Source: Adineta steineri (taxonomy: Eukaryota > Rotifera > Eurotatoria > Adinetida > Adinetidae). From it: a stretch of DNA of 64,000 nt. Below the pieces are notes generated by a model that worked only from the letters and a program-made list of their open reading frames with translations, made no database searches and was not told the origin of the DNA. Of this stretch, positions 39,047 through 51,800 are shown piece after piece. The stretch is taken from the NCBI GenBank assembly GCA_905250115.1, contig CAJNOI010000002.1, positions 1,037,849 through 1,101,848 of the forward strand, in the 5' to 3' direction. Every line of letters starts with the position of its first letter. The first letter of the stretch is position 1. Position numbers and translations under genes: made by a program.

Positions 39047-41603
39047 ATGCGCATCATGTCACACGAACATAGTCCAACAGGTGATAGTAATTCATCGACA
39101 AGTATATTATCAACAACTGGTTTATCACCATCACCACCACGAAATTCTATTTTACAAGGAAAAACTTATGAACATGATCGTCGTGCAAGTATATGTTCAC
39201 AACATTCATCCTATTCAATGAAATTTGAAAAAACAACATATGAATCAGCACCTGTTGCACGTAATACATTAGAAAATAATCAAGTAAGAATTATTGATTA
39301 TCGTGGAACAAAATTAACATCATTTAATGTCGATGGACGTGAATTAATATGTTTACCACAAGCATTTGATTTATTTTTAAAAAATTTAGTTGGAGGTTTA
39401 CATACTGTTTATACAAAATTAAAACGTTTAGAAATTATACCTGTTGTATGTAATGTTGAACAAGTACGAATCTTACGTGGTCTTGGTGCCATACAACCAG
39501 GTGTAAATCGATGTAAACTTTTAGGACCATCGGAATTTGATATTTTATATGATGATTGTACAAATTCAGGGTAAGATATATATACATTGAAAAGAAAAGA
39601 TTATTAACATAAATATAAAGACAAAACTTGTTTGAAAGATTTCAATCTGTCAAAATTTGTAATTCGAGAATGTTTATTGAATGTAGGACAGAGAGAGAGA
39701 GAGAGAAAAAAAAACATTTTAAATTGAAGAGATGTTCTCAATCAGACATTTGAATAGGATGTTCAATCATATGGAAATGTCTTTGAACAAAAAAGGAAAG
39801 CATATCGGATACTTATTTATTAATTAAATCTTCTTTTTTTTTCTCATTTTTTTCTTTTTACTTTTTATAATTTAGTTCTCGACCAGGTCGACCACCAAAA
39901 CGTAATTCAGCACATCAAATAGATGATTGTTTAGATAATAAACGTATTAAATTATCATCAAGTCTTTTACTTCGTTCATTTCCTGATTTTACAAATCAAA
40001 GTAAAAAAAAACGAAGAGAAATATTTTTTTTTGCTTATTTAAAAAATTAAATAGCTTTCAAATATCCGGTTCATTCAAATGGTTATCTATCTGTTCCACA
40101 AGCAAATGGAAATCAATCACCTTCATTTTCACATTCATTTGGTTATTCAGCATTTGCACCAACATTACCTATACATTTTGCTCAAAATCATCATCATCAA
40201 CATCAACATCCAACATATCTTTTAGGCGATAATCGACCAACACATTTCAATGAAACAAATAATAATAAACCATCATCAATTGCAACATCATCATCATCAC
40301 ATCGATCTCCTTCTTCAAGTAAGTAATAATATATATATAAGCAAAAAAATCTATTCACATTCAATTAGAATTAAATCAGCTTACATACTCAAGTTTCAAA
40401 TTACTTTACTTGTGAAATAGAAAGAAAAAGAAAGACAGATTTTTTTTCTTCTTCTTCTTCTTCTTCTTGTAAAAAGATTTAGCCGAGTGGAATAATAAAA
40501 GAAAAAGCAAACGACTTTCTCGTTATCCACCCAGTCAACCTGTTATATTGCTGTCAAAATCTATTTGAAACATCTTCTTCTCTTTTTTTTCTTATTCATA
40601 TAGACCGAAAGTAATGGTTTCCGTTTTCACGAATCCCCTATCGACGAGAAAGAAAAGAACCCGCTAGTCTTCGTTATGAGTTCATTATTATCGACACGCG
40701 AAACAAATTAAATCATGTCACGGAATCGCACTGTCAAAAGAACTACTATATAGATACCCTTAAGGCAATGATTTCTTTTTTAAATTAACTATACTTTGTC
40801 TACTTACATATTAAGATATATATGAATCGGATAAGTATCTTTTTGTTTTGTTCATTTTTCTATAGATGAAATTCGTCCTTTTACTATTGATGCAATGCTT
40901 AGTAATGCAAATAATAATAATAATAATGGAAAAAATTTAAATAAAGAAAATTCTCAACGAAATGGTATGTTGTTAAATATGAATAATAATAATAATAATG
41001 ATTTTGATAACCTTCTCTCTCTTTTGTTATCAATTAGATCGATTAATAAAACCTATTGATCTTTCAACAACATCTACTGATATATCTTCACCGACAAATG
41101 AACAAACACCACCACCACCACCAACACCATCATCATCCGGATTACCAACAGCGGCAACATTAAATTTTTTTCATATGAAAAATATGATTGAATTTACTGT
41201 TGAAAGTGCTCGTCTACGTGAAAAACAACTTGAAAATGAAATTGGTATAAAAAAGAAAAGAAAAAAATTCATTTCATTTAATATTTTTCCTTCTCTCTCT
41301 ATAGTTGATCTACGAACTGAATTAACGAAAGAACAAGATTCTCGACAAAAACTTGAACAAGATATTCTTGAATTACGACGTGTTAGAAGTATAAAAAACT
41401 CAATAATTATTATTAACATAAAATAAATTTCATATTTATATTTTTTGTTTCTAGATGTATTAATAAAAAAATTAAAACGTCTCAATCGATCATTATCAAC
41501 AACTGGTATATGTTCTAACAGTAATGGTGATACAAAAAGTAATAAAAATATTTGCTTTTGTCTCTATAAAATATTTATTTATTAATTAGATGAATCATCA
41601 TGA
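39047..41603 (+). CDS. DACH1: Dachshund transcriptional corepressor (SKI/SNO/DAC family)
   Basis: Dachshund acts with Eyes absent and Sine oculis in eye, limb and nervous-system development. The first exon carries the DD1/Ski-Sno fold nearly intact: ICLPQAFDLFLKNLVGG, HTVYTKLKRLEIIPVVC, VEQVRILRGLGAIQPGV and DILYDDCTNS. The next exon begins SRPGRPPKR, the usual AT-hook-like continuation. Ser/His/Asn-rich linker exons follow. The C-terminal coiled-coil DD2 covers EFTVESARLREKQLENE and LRTELTKEQDSRQKLEQDIL. The protein is about 460 residues, shorter than vertebrate DACH1, with a reduced DD2 and linkers. Two methionines (39047, 39056) are possible starts; an acceptor-like ACTTATAG lies about 15 nt upstream. 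Stop after exon 41590-41603. Confidence 0.93.
40321..40865 (+). other. Dachshund intron, ~540 bp
   Basis: The larger of the two long Dachshund introns (the other is 39571-39874). It contains a TTC run (about 40449-40470) and no coding signal. Confidence 0.55.
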
Positions 41604-42814
41604 TTAATAATCGAAATAAATGTCAATCGAATCAATTTAAGATATATATCTTTAGTAGAAAACGGACATAGTGATATTAATATCACAATGATGTATTTAA
41701 ACATCGAATCTCTGTTTTTTTTCTCTTCTTCTTCTTCTTCTTCTCTCTTCTTTGTCATTTTATCTGTGTATGCACTTTTGTTTATTCATGGAAAAGCTCA
41801 CTTATCGAAAATTTTGTATGTTTGTGATTTAAAATAAGAAAGATTATTTAGCAAATAATCAATGATGTACTTGCGGAATTATATGTTTGATTCAATTCAA
41901 ATAAAAAATATTAAAATATAAATTGCTTTGATTGGTCTATTATATTTTTTTGAATAAATGTGTCAGATAATAATCATTAGTATATATATTCACATAAGAG
42001 ATTCAGTAAGAATAGATGAAGATTATATTTACATAATAATAATGAATAAATATCTATTTAATTTTCAAATGTTATAAAAAATGAATTTATCAATTCACTT
42101 AAATTTTATTTATACTCGATTTAAACAAAATAAAGACTAGACTTATTTTATTAAACGAATACTTGGTAAAAAAAATGCCTTAGACATAGTAAGCTTATGT
42201 TGAACAAATTTACAAGAAATTACTTATGATAAAATAGGTTTTGAATTTTTTGATGAACTACAATTCGATGATCTTTATGTAAGTGACATCTGTCGACATA
42301 TTATAATCTATGGTTATAATTTACTTCCAGAGTGAACCTGAACAACAGTAGATAGGTTACAACTGTTTGTTCGTATGTTCTTATGATGATTCAACTAGTC
42401 AATATTTTTAAAATTTAATTTATTTACATATTTATATATACTTATGGTTTTTATATAATTTTTATGGCCTCTAGTGTAATTAATCATCGTAGTAGAACTA
42501 ATTTTATATCGATTTTGACAATTAAATATGTGAAAAATTGACTCATAATCTTATAAATACTTTTTTATTTGACAATATATTAAATCTGAAGATGTTTTTT
42601 TTATTTAAACATCTACATTTCAATTTTATTTCATATAATTCATTAAAAATGTAAATATAATAATCAACAGTATGAAAAGTTTCTGTTTCGTGGAAACAAT
42701 TGTTTATTTTACAGATAAACATTATATGAATTCACTGCAACTCTTCTTGTTTAATTTTTATTTCAGATTATATTTTATTTTCAAATAGAAAAAAACTACA
42801 AATCATTTAATAAC
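41604..42814. other. AT-rich same-strand spacer, Dachshund to UBE4
   Basis: Presumably Dachshund 3' UTR followed by the UBE4 promoter. A TTC run lies at about 41725-41745. An acceptor-like TTTTTATTTCAG ends at 42766, 48 nt before the UBE4 ATG. Nothing else is recognisable. Confidence 0.5.
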
Positions 42815-45800
42815 ATGAATGAACTATCTAATGAATCAAGTTCAACTGTGGAATCATCATCACCACCATCAACACCAGTACCACCAACAGTAAATCCATT
42901 ATCACCAGATGAAGTATAATTTCAATGAAAGAAGATTTTGTATAGTAAATATTTCATATACTTTTAGCTTCGTCGGCGTCGTTTGGAAAAATTTTCCGGT
43001 GGAACAACAGCGAAATCTCAATCTTCGACAACTACAGCAGATGTTAATGACAAACAAGTATCAACACAATTATCAAATGAGCTTGCTAGTAAATATATCG
43101 AATTATTAAAATCAAAACAAAAGTATATTTTTTATTTCATTAGCTTGTCAAATTGATTCTCAACAAACAAGTTTAACTGATGACAAGAATATGGATATTG
43201 GAGAAATATCTCCTACACATCTATTACCAGCTAGTGGAGAACAAAAGTCTATTATTTCTTTTTTTTTTGTTTATAAAATAATATTCTTTTTTGTTCTGAA
43301 AAGGCTGTTACAAAGTCAACATTCAACAGGTGATAAACGTTCATATGATATTAATTCGAATAGTACATCTAAAGAAATAACACCAGAAAATCAAGTTGAT
43401 AATGATGGCAATAGAAATAGTACAATTAAAAAACGCAAATCAGAAGTCAGTTTATTTTGTATTATAAAGAAAAATATTATCTAAAAAATGAATTTTTGTT
43501 TAGAATCAATTAAATACAGAAGAAGAACCTGTTTTTCGACGTATTCTTCGTCAAGTATTCAATATAAATGATCAAAATCAATCATTTATAACTGATCTAA
43601 TTGAATGTAATTAAACTAATAAAAGAAAAATATTTAAATAATAAATTTACTTTGTTTTTTTAAAGTATCAGTTAAACGTCGATCAAAATTAATTCTATCT
43701 GATATATTCCTCCGATGTTTAACATCGGCACAATCTAATACAATTCGATCATTAATTGGGTAATTATAAATAAAATAAGAATATTTATGATAACTTTTGT
43801 TTTTCTCATCGTTTAAGTCATGATTCAAAATATTCCGATCAATATGATATTTATCTTTGGTATTTTTTAAGTATTTATACACGTTGTGATTATAAAAGTT
43901 CATCTGTAAGATAAAATATATATATATCTCTAAAAAGAAAAGTATGCTTTTGTTTTTTTCAAGGAAGAAGAACGTGATCTTATTGAACATTGTCGATTAT
44001 TATCTGTTAGATATTCTCTTATGTATATAACAAATAATGGAATATTTCTTGATATTTGGAATAAAACACTTAAATTACTTGATATTTTATTAATTGATTC
44101 ATGTCCTGAATCTTTACATACATCTTTTTTGCATGAAATTGTCAGAATATCATATAATCAAGAACCAAAAATGAAGGTAATTTAAATTAATTTTCTCTAT
44201 GTTGTAAAAAGTAATGATTATTTGCATTAATAAATTGTTGACAGGAAGAGCAGATTATCTTATACAACTAGACAAGTGTTTGTAATTAAATATTTACAAG
44301 TTGTAATAATGAGCATTTTTCTAAAATACCCACTTTTAATCAATTCAGATTAGAGAGATATTATTCTACTTGAAAATATTTCGAAGAAGAATAAAACTTC
44401 ATCATGATAATTAAGTTCTAGTGCAATATGTGTAATAAAAATATTTTCGAATAAGCATTCAAACTTTCTTTAATCTTTTATCGAACTATGAAAAAATGAT
44501 GTATTTTGTTTTTATTTATAGACTTGTGAAATACTTGTGCGTACAATTCTTTATCGTCTTCGTGAAACATGTTCTCAAGCAAATATATATATAAATCTTT
44601 TAACATTACTTTTAAATTTATGTGAATGTCGAAATGGAAATGATCGACCTGTTTGTACATATCTTGTGAGATTAAATGATTGGTTACCACAAGTAGCATT
44701 ACTTAATGGAAAAAGTTTACAACGCATGACACTCTTATCACCTGTTTTTTATATATCATGTTTTGCTGAAGATGATATTGATTTACTTGTTAGTCAACTT
44801 GAAAAACTCAATGATCAAGAACAAGATGATGATGTAATTTAATTTCTTTTTCTTTCTATAAACAATTAATTTCTATTTTAAAGAATAATCAAGATTTTTC
44901 TGAATATAAAGAAAAACAAGTTCGTTCAACAATACAAAGTCAATTGTATACAGCTCGTAAATTAATGCATAAAATAGTACTTGCATTTTTTTCAAATATA
45001 TCATCACGTAATGCAATGTTAGAATATTTACAAAAATTTATTCATCTTAATATCAAACGTACTCATCTTACTGTAAGTAAATTTAAATTTATTAGGATAT
45101 TAAAAAATCTTTCATAATGTCTAAATATAGATGATTTATGCTTTTTAAAGTAAGTCTTTCAATGGTATATATATATTATATTGATTAAGTCCGATGTAGA
45201 CATTAATGCGAAGGACGATCTAACTATTTTATATCATTATATATATATGAAACTTATATACCTTGATTATCTTCTTATCAGATGTGATAATTATATCTTT
45301 CGTTTTTATCCAGAACATAAAAAGAGTTCAATCAGTGAAGCGCATTAAAATTGTCTATAAGCTTGACATCGTAATAATCAAGTCATAAATATCCTTGTAA
45401 GTGATTTATTTCAAAGCTTCATCCATAATATTAAAAGACGTACAATCTTCATTGAAAAAGACATCATAGTAAGATATATATATATACTGTATCAAAGATG
45501 TCCTTGCTAAGAGCATTTAATTTACCTTTTGATTGAATAGATAGGGGATATATAGACAGTTGAGAAGGATTTTTATTCAATCGTTTAATAAAGTGTGAAT
45601 TATAAAAAATTTTTTAAAGATAAAATAATTTAAATAGGTTGATGAAAGTCAAATTACTGGTGATGGTTTTATGTTAAATCTCACATTTGTTCTACAACAA
45701 CTTGCTTTACCAATTGATGTAGAACGAGTAATAAATTCAAATAGAATATTTTGACTTTTTAAAAAGAAATATTTATCTTTATAAAGGTTGATTTAAATTA

Positions 45801-48800
45801 TCCATATTATGCTGATGATCGTTTATCTATACCTAAAGATCAATCACGACTTTATTCAACAAAAGATGAATTTAAAACATATCAAGAAAATACTGGTTTA
45901 TAGAAATTGTTTTTCATTTCATTCTTTAATATAAATTTTGTTTTTTAGAAAAACCACATGATATAAGATTTCCAACTGAATGTGTCTATCTTGCATTACA
46001 TATCAGTCATTTAGGCCTTGTATCAATTGCAAAAAAACCACAACGAAGAAATAATATTATACGAGAATTGAATAGGTAATTGATATAAAATGTAATGAAA
46101 TAGAAAAATGTTCTATGTATAAATTTATTTGAATAAACGAGACGAAGAAAAAAAAAAAAACGAAACGAAATTTAATTAAAATGCAGAAAAAAAAAGTTTA
46201 AATTTTTTTTCTATTATAGTGCAATTAAAAATCTTGAGCAAACACAAGGAACATGGCGACAAGCTCCAACTGCTGCTCGACATGAGGCTCAGCTCGAAAG
46301 ACTTAAAAGTGAATTAAAGGTAAAAAAAACGAAATAAATGTCAATGATTATTTGATTTACACATAATAATACGACAATAGCAAAGATTTTTTTAATTGAC
46401 GGGTACAAGTGGCGTCAAATTAGGATCATTTTTGCCAGAAACATAAACAGGAAAATCGATAACACGTAATTTTTCACAATAATTACCTACATAAGAAAAT
46501 AAGAAATTGCATATATAAAGATTAAATTATATAATTTACCTGTAACAAATGGTTCACCTTCTTCCATAGTCTCATTTCCATATCGAACACTAATTCTTGT
46601 TGACATTTGATCCATCATTGAAGAATAATCATATTCTGCTTCTTGTCTATTTTGTTGTTGATCTAAAAAAAGAGGAAGTATGAGAGAAATTTAAGATATA
46701 AAATAATCAAAGAATTATTAACCATCCACTTGTCGGTAAACAACTTTCTTAATAAGTGTTTTTCCTGGAACACAACAACATCTAACACACCATCGTTGTT
46801 GTTGTTGCTGTTGTTGATCTTGTTGTTGATGTTGTTGTTGGTGATGATGATAACTCTGTTGTTCTGATGGTAAGGATGGTGAAGATGGTACCGGTGGAAG
46901 AGAACTTGCTGGTGGTAATTCGATACAGAATAATTCAGGTCGAAGATGTGGTGGTAAATGAGCATATTTTTGTGTTTCTGGACAAGGTACAAGACAAAGA
47001 CCCGTTTTAGGATCTATTTGAGGAACATGACGTCGAACTAAGGCTTCAGTTTCATATGCACGACCATTATCGAGTATACGAACTGGTGGTAGTTGACTTT
47101 GTTGTTCTTGATGATGAATCATTGGTATTGAATTCGATCGTTTTGAATGTTGATCAAGTAAATTTGATGATAAACTTAGTGATGGTGGATTTGAAGCAAG
47201 TGAGTCTTGTTGTATTGATGCTGGTTCAGAATGTGCCCGATATCGATGTTGTTGTTGTTCGTCGTCAATATGTTTATGAAAAGGTATGTTTTCGTATTTT
47301 TGTCGTTGTGGTGTTATTTGCGAAGAAAAAGATACGTTTGATTGGTAATCAGTTTCATTGAAGGACAGATGTGGCGGTACAGGTAAACTATGATCATAAA
47401 TTTGTTGTTGTTGTTGTTGTTGCTCCTGATTCCCGTATTCATCATAGGGTGAAGGGGTTGGCGAGGGCATTACAGAAGTTACATGATGTGTTTGAGGAGC
47501 AATTAATGGTGGACTATATTCTATTGTTTGTTGTCCTCGTGAATCAGTAGAAAAGTCTCTTGTTGATGATACTTGAGGTATATAAGGTTTTGTATCAAAA
47601 CTTGGTGGTGTTTGATCATATGCATGTTGTGCAATATTCGATTGTTTCATAACATCATGAGATGCTGTTTGTGTCCAACCGTCACTACAATGTATTTCAT
47701 CTTTATTAAAACTTTTTCGTGGTTGTTGTTGTTGTCGTTGTTCTTGATTACCACAATGAACAGCTATGAATGTATTTGATTGTTGAATATATTGTTGAGA
47801 AGATGGAGGCATTGACGTTCGCATTTGTTGTGAATATTGTCCTATTTGTTGATTATCTGCTAAATTTATATCTGAATGTGAGTGTTGTGAACCACCTATC
47901 TGTTGTTCATATTGTCGTTGTTGTTCTCTATTCCATGATTCACGATATTTTGCATAACAACGAGCAATACATTCACGTAAATCAAAAATTTCTTCATCTT
48001 CCTTAATATCTTCATCACTTCGATTATCACTTGATGTTGGTGATGTTAATTGTAATGGTTGATGATCACTATATATACTTGGTTGATCAGTTGTTGGAAT
48101 AATTGAAGCAAATGAACGACTTGGTCGTTGTTGTGTCATTTGATATGAATTACGTTCGGGTGTTGGTGGTGCAGGAAAATCATTTAAATTTGCCGTAGTT
48201 GATCCTTGTTGATGATCAATTTCCTTCGTTGTCGATGGTGGTGGTGGTGGAGGTGGTGGTGGCGGCGGTGGTGGTAATGAACTATATGTATCATAAATAG
48301 AAGCTTCTACTTCAGTACGTAGTTCTGATTGTTGAACTGGTTCATGTATTTGTTCGCTTATAGAAGTGTGTTGAAGAAGATGTTGAGGATCTTCTTCGCA
48401 GGTCGATGATGTAGGTGGCACTGGATGTGATGTTCCTGATTCAAGCGATTCATTTGTATAATTTTTAAGATCATAAGTATGAGCAGTTCCAGCTGTTTGA
48501 TATATATCGGCTGTTGGTTGTACTGTATTTGGAGTTGTCGTTGTTGTAGTAATAGATTGATAATCATCAGAGGACTTGACATGTCCTCCAGTCTGTTGTG
48601 AATATGATTCAGATTCAAATCTTTTAAGATAATCATTGATACTGAATGTTTCACTTTCTTCATGTTGATGAGATCGTTTACGTAAAGGGTCCTTTACAAT
48701 ATTATCTGGTGAAGGTTCATTTGAATAAATTAATTTTCTAGTATATTCAACTGTACCAGTTGGAATCGATGAACCGTTTAATCGTCGATTAACTGGTTGT

Positions 48801-51800
48801 GAATCGTAGATTTGAGATATTGGAATAGAACCTGGTTTTTGTTGATATTGATCAGATGCAGTAATAGTTTGATTTGAATAATCAATTTTTTGTTTACTAT
48901 CAGGTTGTTGATTATCTGTTTCGGATGTTGATTGAGCTGTAGTCGCTTCAGACGAAAAATTAAGTGTTTCTTGTAGAGGTACTTGCTGTCGAGTATCTTC
49001 AAGATTATATGAATAATGAGAAGATTGTTGATCTGTATTTTGATAATCAAATAATGGTTCTTGATGTTTAAAACCTCCTTTATTAAATTCAAATGGTTCA
49101 ACTGTCTGATCATAAGTTTCTTGAGCTTCAGGTATAGGATCAGATACTGGCCGTTGTTGATAATAATCAGATGTACTAAGTGCTTGACTGGTATAATCAT
49201 ATGGTTGTTTTTGTTCTGTTTGATGAGTATTGGTTTCAGGTGAAATATATGTACCTGTATCATCATTTTTTAACTCGAACGGTTTTTGTTGTTCGATATT
49301 TTCTGTATTATATGGAAATTGAAATGATTGTTGTTCTGTATTTTGATGATCATAAGCTTGTACTTGTGAATGACCAGTTCCTGTTACATAGTCCAATGTT
49401 CCACCTGCAGGATCATAAGGTCCTTGTGCTTGTGATGTTGGAATAGATGATTGTTGTTGTTGATAATAATCAGATGAACTAAGAGCTTGACTGGTGAAAT
49501 CATATGGATGTTTTGGTTCTGTTGGTTGAATATTACTTTCAGGCGATATATAAGTACTTGTATCTTCAGTTCTGTAATCAAATGTTGGTTGTTGTTCTAT
49601 ATTTTGATAATCATACGCTGATGCTTTACCATTATCTGTTGTGTATCCATATGTTCCATTTGGATGTATATATGGTTCTTGAGCTTGAGATATTGGTGAT
49701 TGTTTATAATAATCAGATGAACTAATTTCTTGAGGAGAATAATCAAATTGTTGTCGTTGTTCATTTGCATTAGTATAATTGTATGAATCTTGTTGTAGCA
49801 TTTGTTGAGCATCTCTACTATCATAAGGATATTCAGATGATTGTTGGTCGATAGATTGATAATCATAACCAGGTCCCTCATTACTATAACTGTCTTGTCT
49901 ATATTCGTATGATCCACTTGGTTGACCATAAATATCTTGAGTTTGAGATATAGGTACAGATAATGGTTGTTGTTGATAATAATCAGCAGAACTGAGTTTT
50001 TGATTGGCATAATTAAAAGTTTGTTTTTGCTCTGCTTGTTGAAAATCAGTTGTAGGTAAATTATAAATATTATTTGCTAACGCATCAAAATCTAATGATT
50101 GTTGTTGTAAATTTTCAATATTATATGGATATTGAAGAACTTGTTGTTCTATATTTTGATAATTATAAGCTGGTACTTGAGATTGAGTACTATCTACTGT
50201 ATAATCAAATGTACTTGATGATTGTACATCAGTTTCTTGTGTTTGAATGAATTGAGTAGATGCTTGTCGATGATGTTGTTGATAATAGTCGGATGTTAGT
50301 TGTTGTATATCGTCTGGAACAGTAGCTTCTGTTGATGAAAATGTTGGATATGGTAATTGATTTCCATATTCAAAAGATGTCTGTTCTTGTTGTTGTTCAT
50401 GTGATGATTGTTGTTGTAAATCATTGGAAGAAGTATATGCTTGATATGAAGGATAATCAAATCCTTTAGAATTAATATATGTTTCTTGAGTATTAGGAGG
50501 TCTAAACTCATGATAATCAGTTGCTGAAGGTTGCATCTCAGTTGTTGATGCAACATTCATATGTAAAGTTGATAGATTAGAAAATGGTACTTGAGTTGTT
50601 TGAGTATTAACAATATCTGATGATTGATAATGTGGAATATCAGGTGATAGAGAAGTCGATTGAGCTGTATTGGCATAATCATATTCTCCTATTGGAACAT
50701 AAGATTTCTCAGATGTACGAACTGAGCCAGAAGTATTAATTGAAGCAGGAAGTGTATCTGAATAATGTGAGGATAATATCGTTTGTTTTGGCCATGGTGC
50801 ATTATCAACACCACCATATGATGAATAGGAACGTTCTGTGGAGAATGTTTGATATCCATCATTCTGATATAATTGTTGATCTTTTTGACGATTACTGTGT
50901 CCAGTTTGTTTATGTCGTTTTGCTCTTCGTGCTTGTCGAGCAGCTCGACGTCGAGCTAATCGTTGACGATGAGCTTCAAAACATCGAATTATACAATTAT
51001 CAATATCAAATGTTATTTCTTGTCGTTGATGGATAGGCATATTATCAGGTGTACCAACTTCTTCGTTGCTAATACGTTGAGAAAGTGCAGATACAGCTTG
51101 CTCGTTGCCTTGTTGTTGCTCTTCGAAATTAGGATGAAATGACGAAGGTTGGTAAGGTGAGGCGTAACGATCAAATGATGTAGCGGATAAGCCTTGAAGA
51201 TCGGATGTACTTTGAACATTAACATTGATATTGTCGTCATTGAACATAGATGACTCGGCTTCATTATATAATCGTGATTCGTTTTCTTCTCGCTGTTCAT
51301 CGCTTATCGTCGTCGTCGTCTTATATTCATCACTGAACAAAAATTAATGCGCTAATGAAAAGATTCATGAGTGTAAAAAAAAGAACGGCAAGCTTCATTT
51401 TTAGCTCTTCTTTGCCATTGTGAAGGTCTTGTTCAGCGTGTAAGTAAGTGTGTGTAAACTACTACTTTATTTTCATGTGTCGAATTATGATAGCAAAAAA
51501 TATAGCATAAGATTAAATGTATTTATGTAAATATAGCAGCAAAAAAATATTTATCTTTAGAAAAATAGAGAGAGAGAGAGAGAAAGAAGAAAAGTAAAGG
51601 AAATAGCAAGATTAAAAAAACTAGATTGTGGGGTGAAGTTCAGCGAAGCGCTTAAACGTGATCATTGAATGTCTGTTTTTGTGCACGTATGTGTATATAG
51701 ATATATATATATATATGTGTGTGTGCGTGTATTTGTGCGTTTGTATGTGATAGACTACCTGTTTGCAAAGGCACTGTTGCCATAATCTCCATAGCATTCT

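Noticed and set aside
47056-50010. Many plus-strand and alternative-frame ORFs over the nested repeat gene
   Set aside because: They are shadows of the long minus-strand exon; their Val/Leu or Ile/Asn runs come from the CAA/CAG-rich sense codons.
48780-50330. Regular spaced repeats considered as a satellite or CRISPR-like array
   Set aside because: The units are diverged, 245-318 bp long and keep one reading frame, so they are protein repeats.
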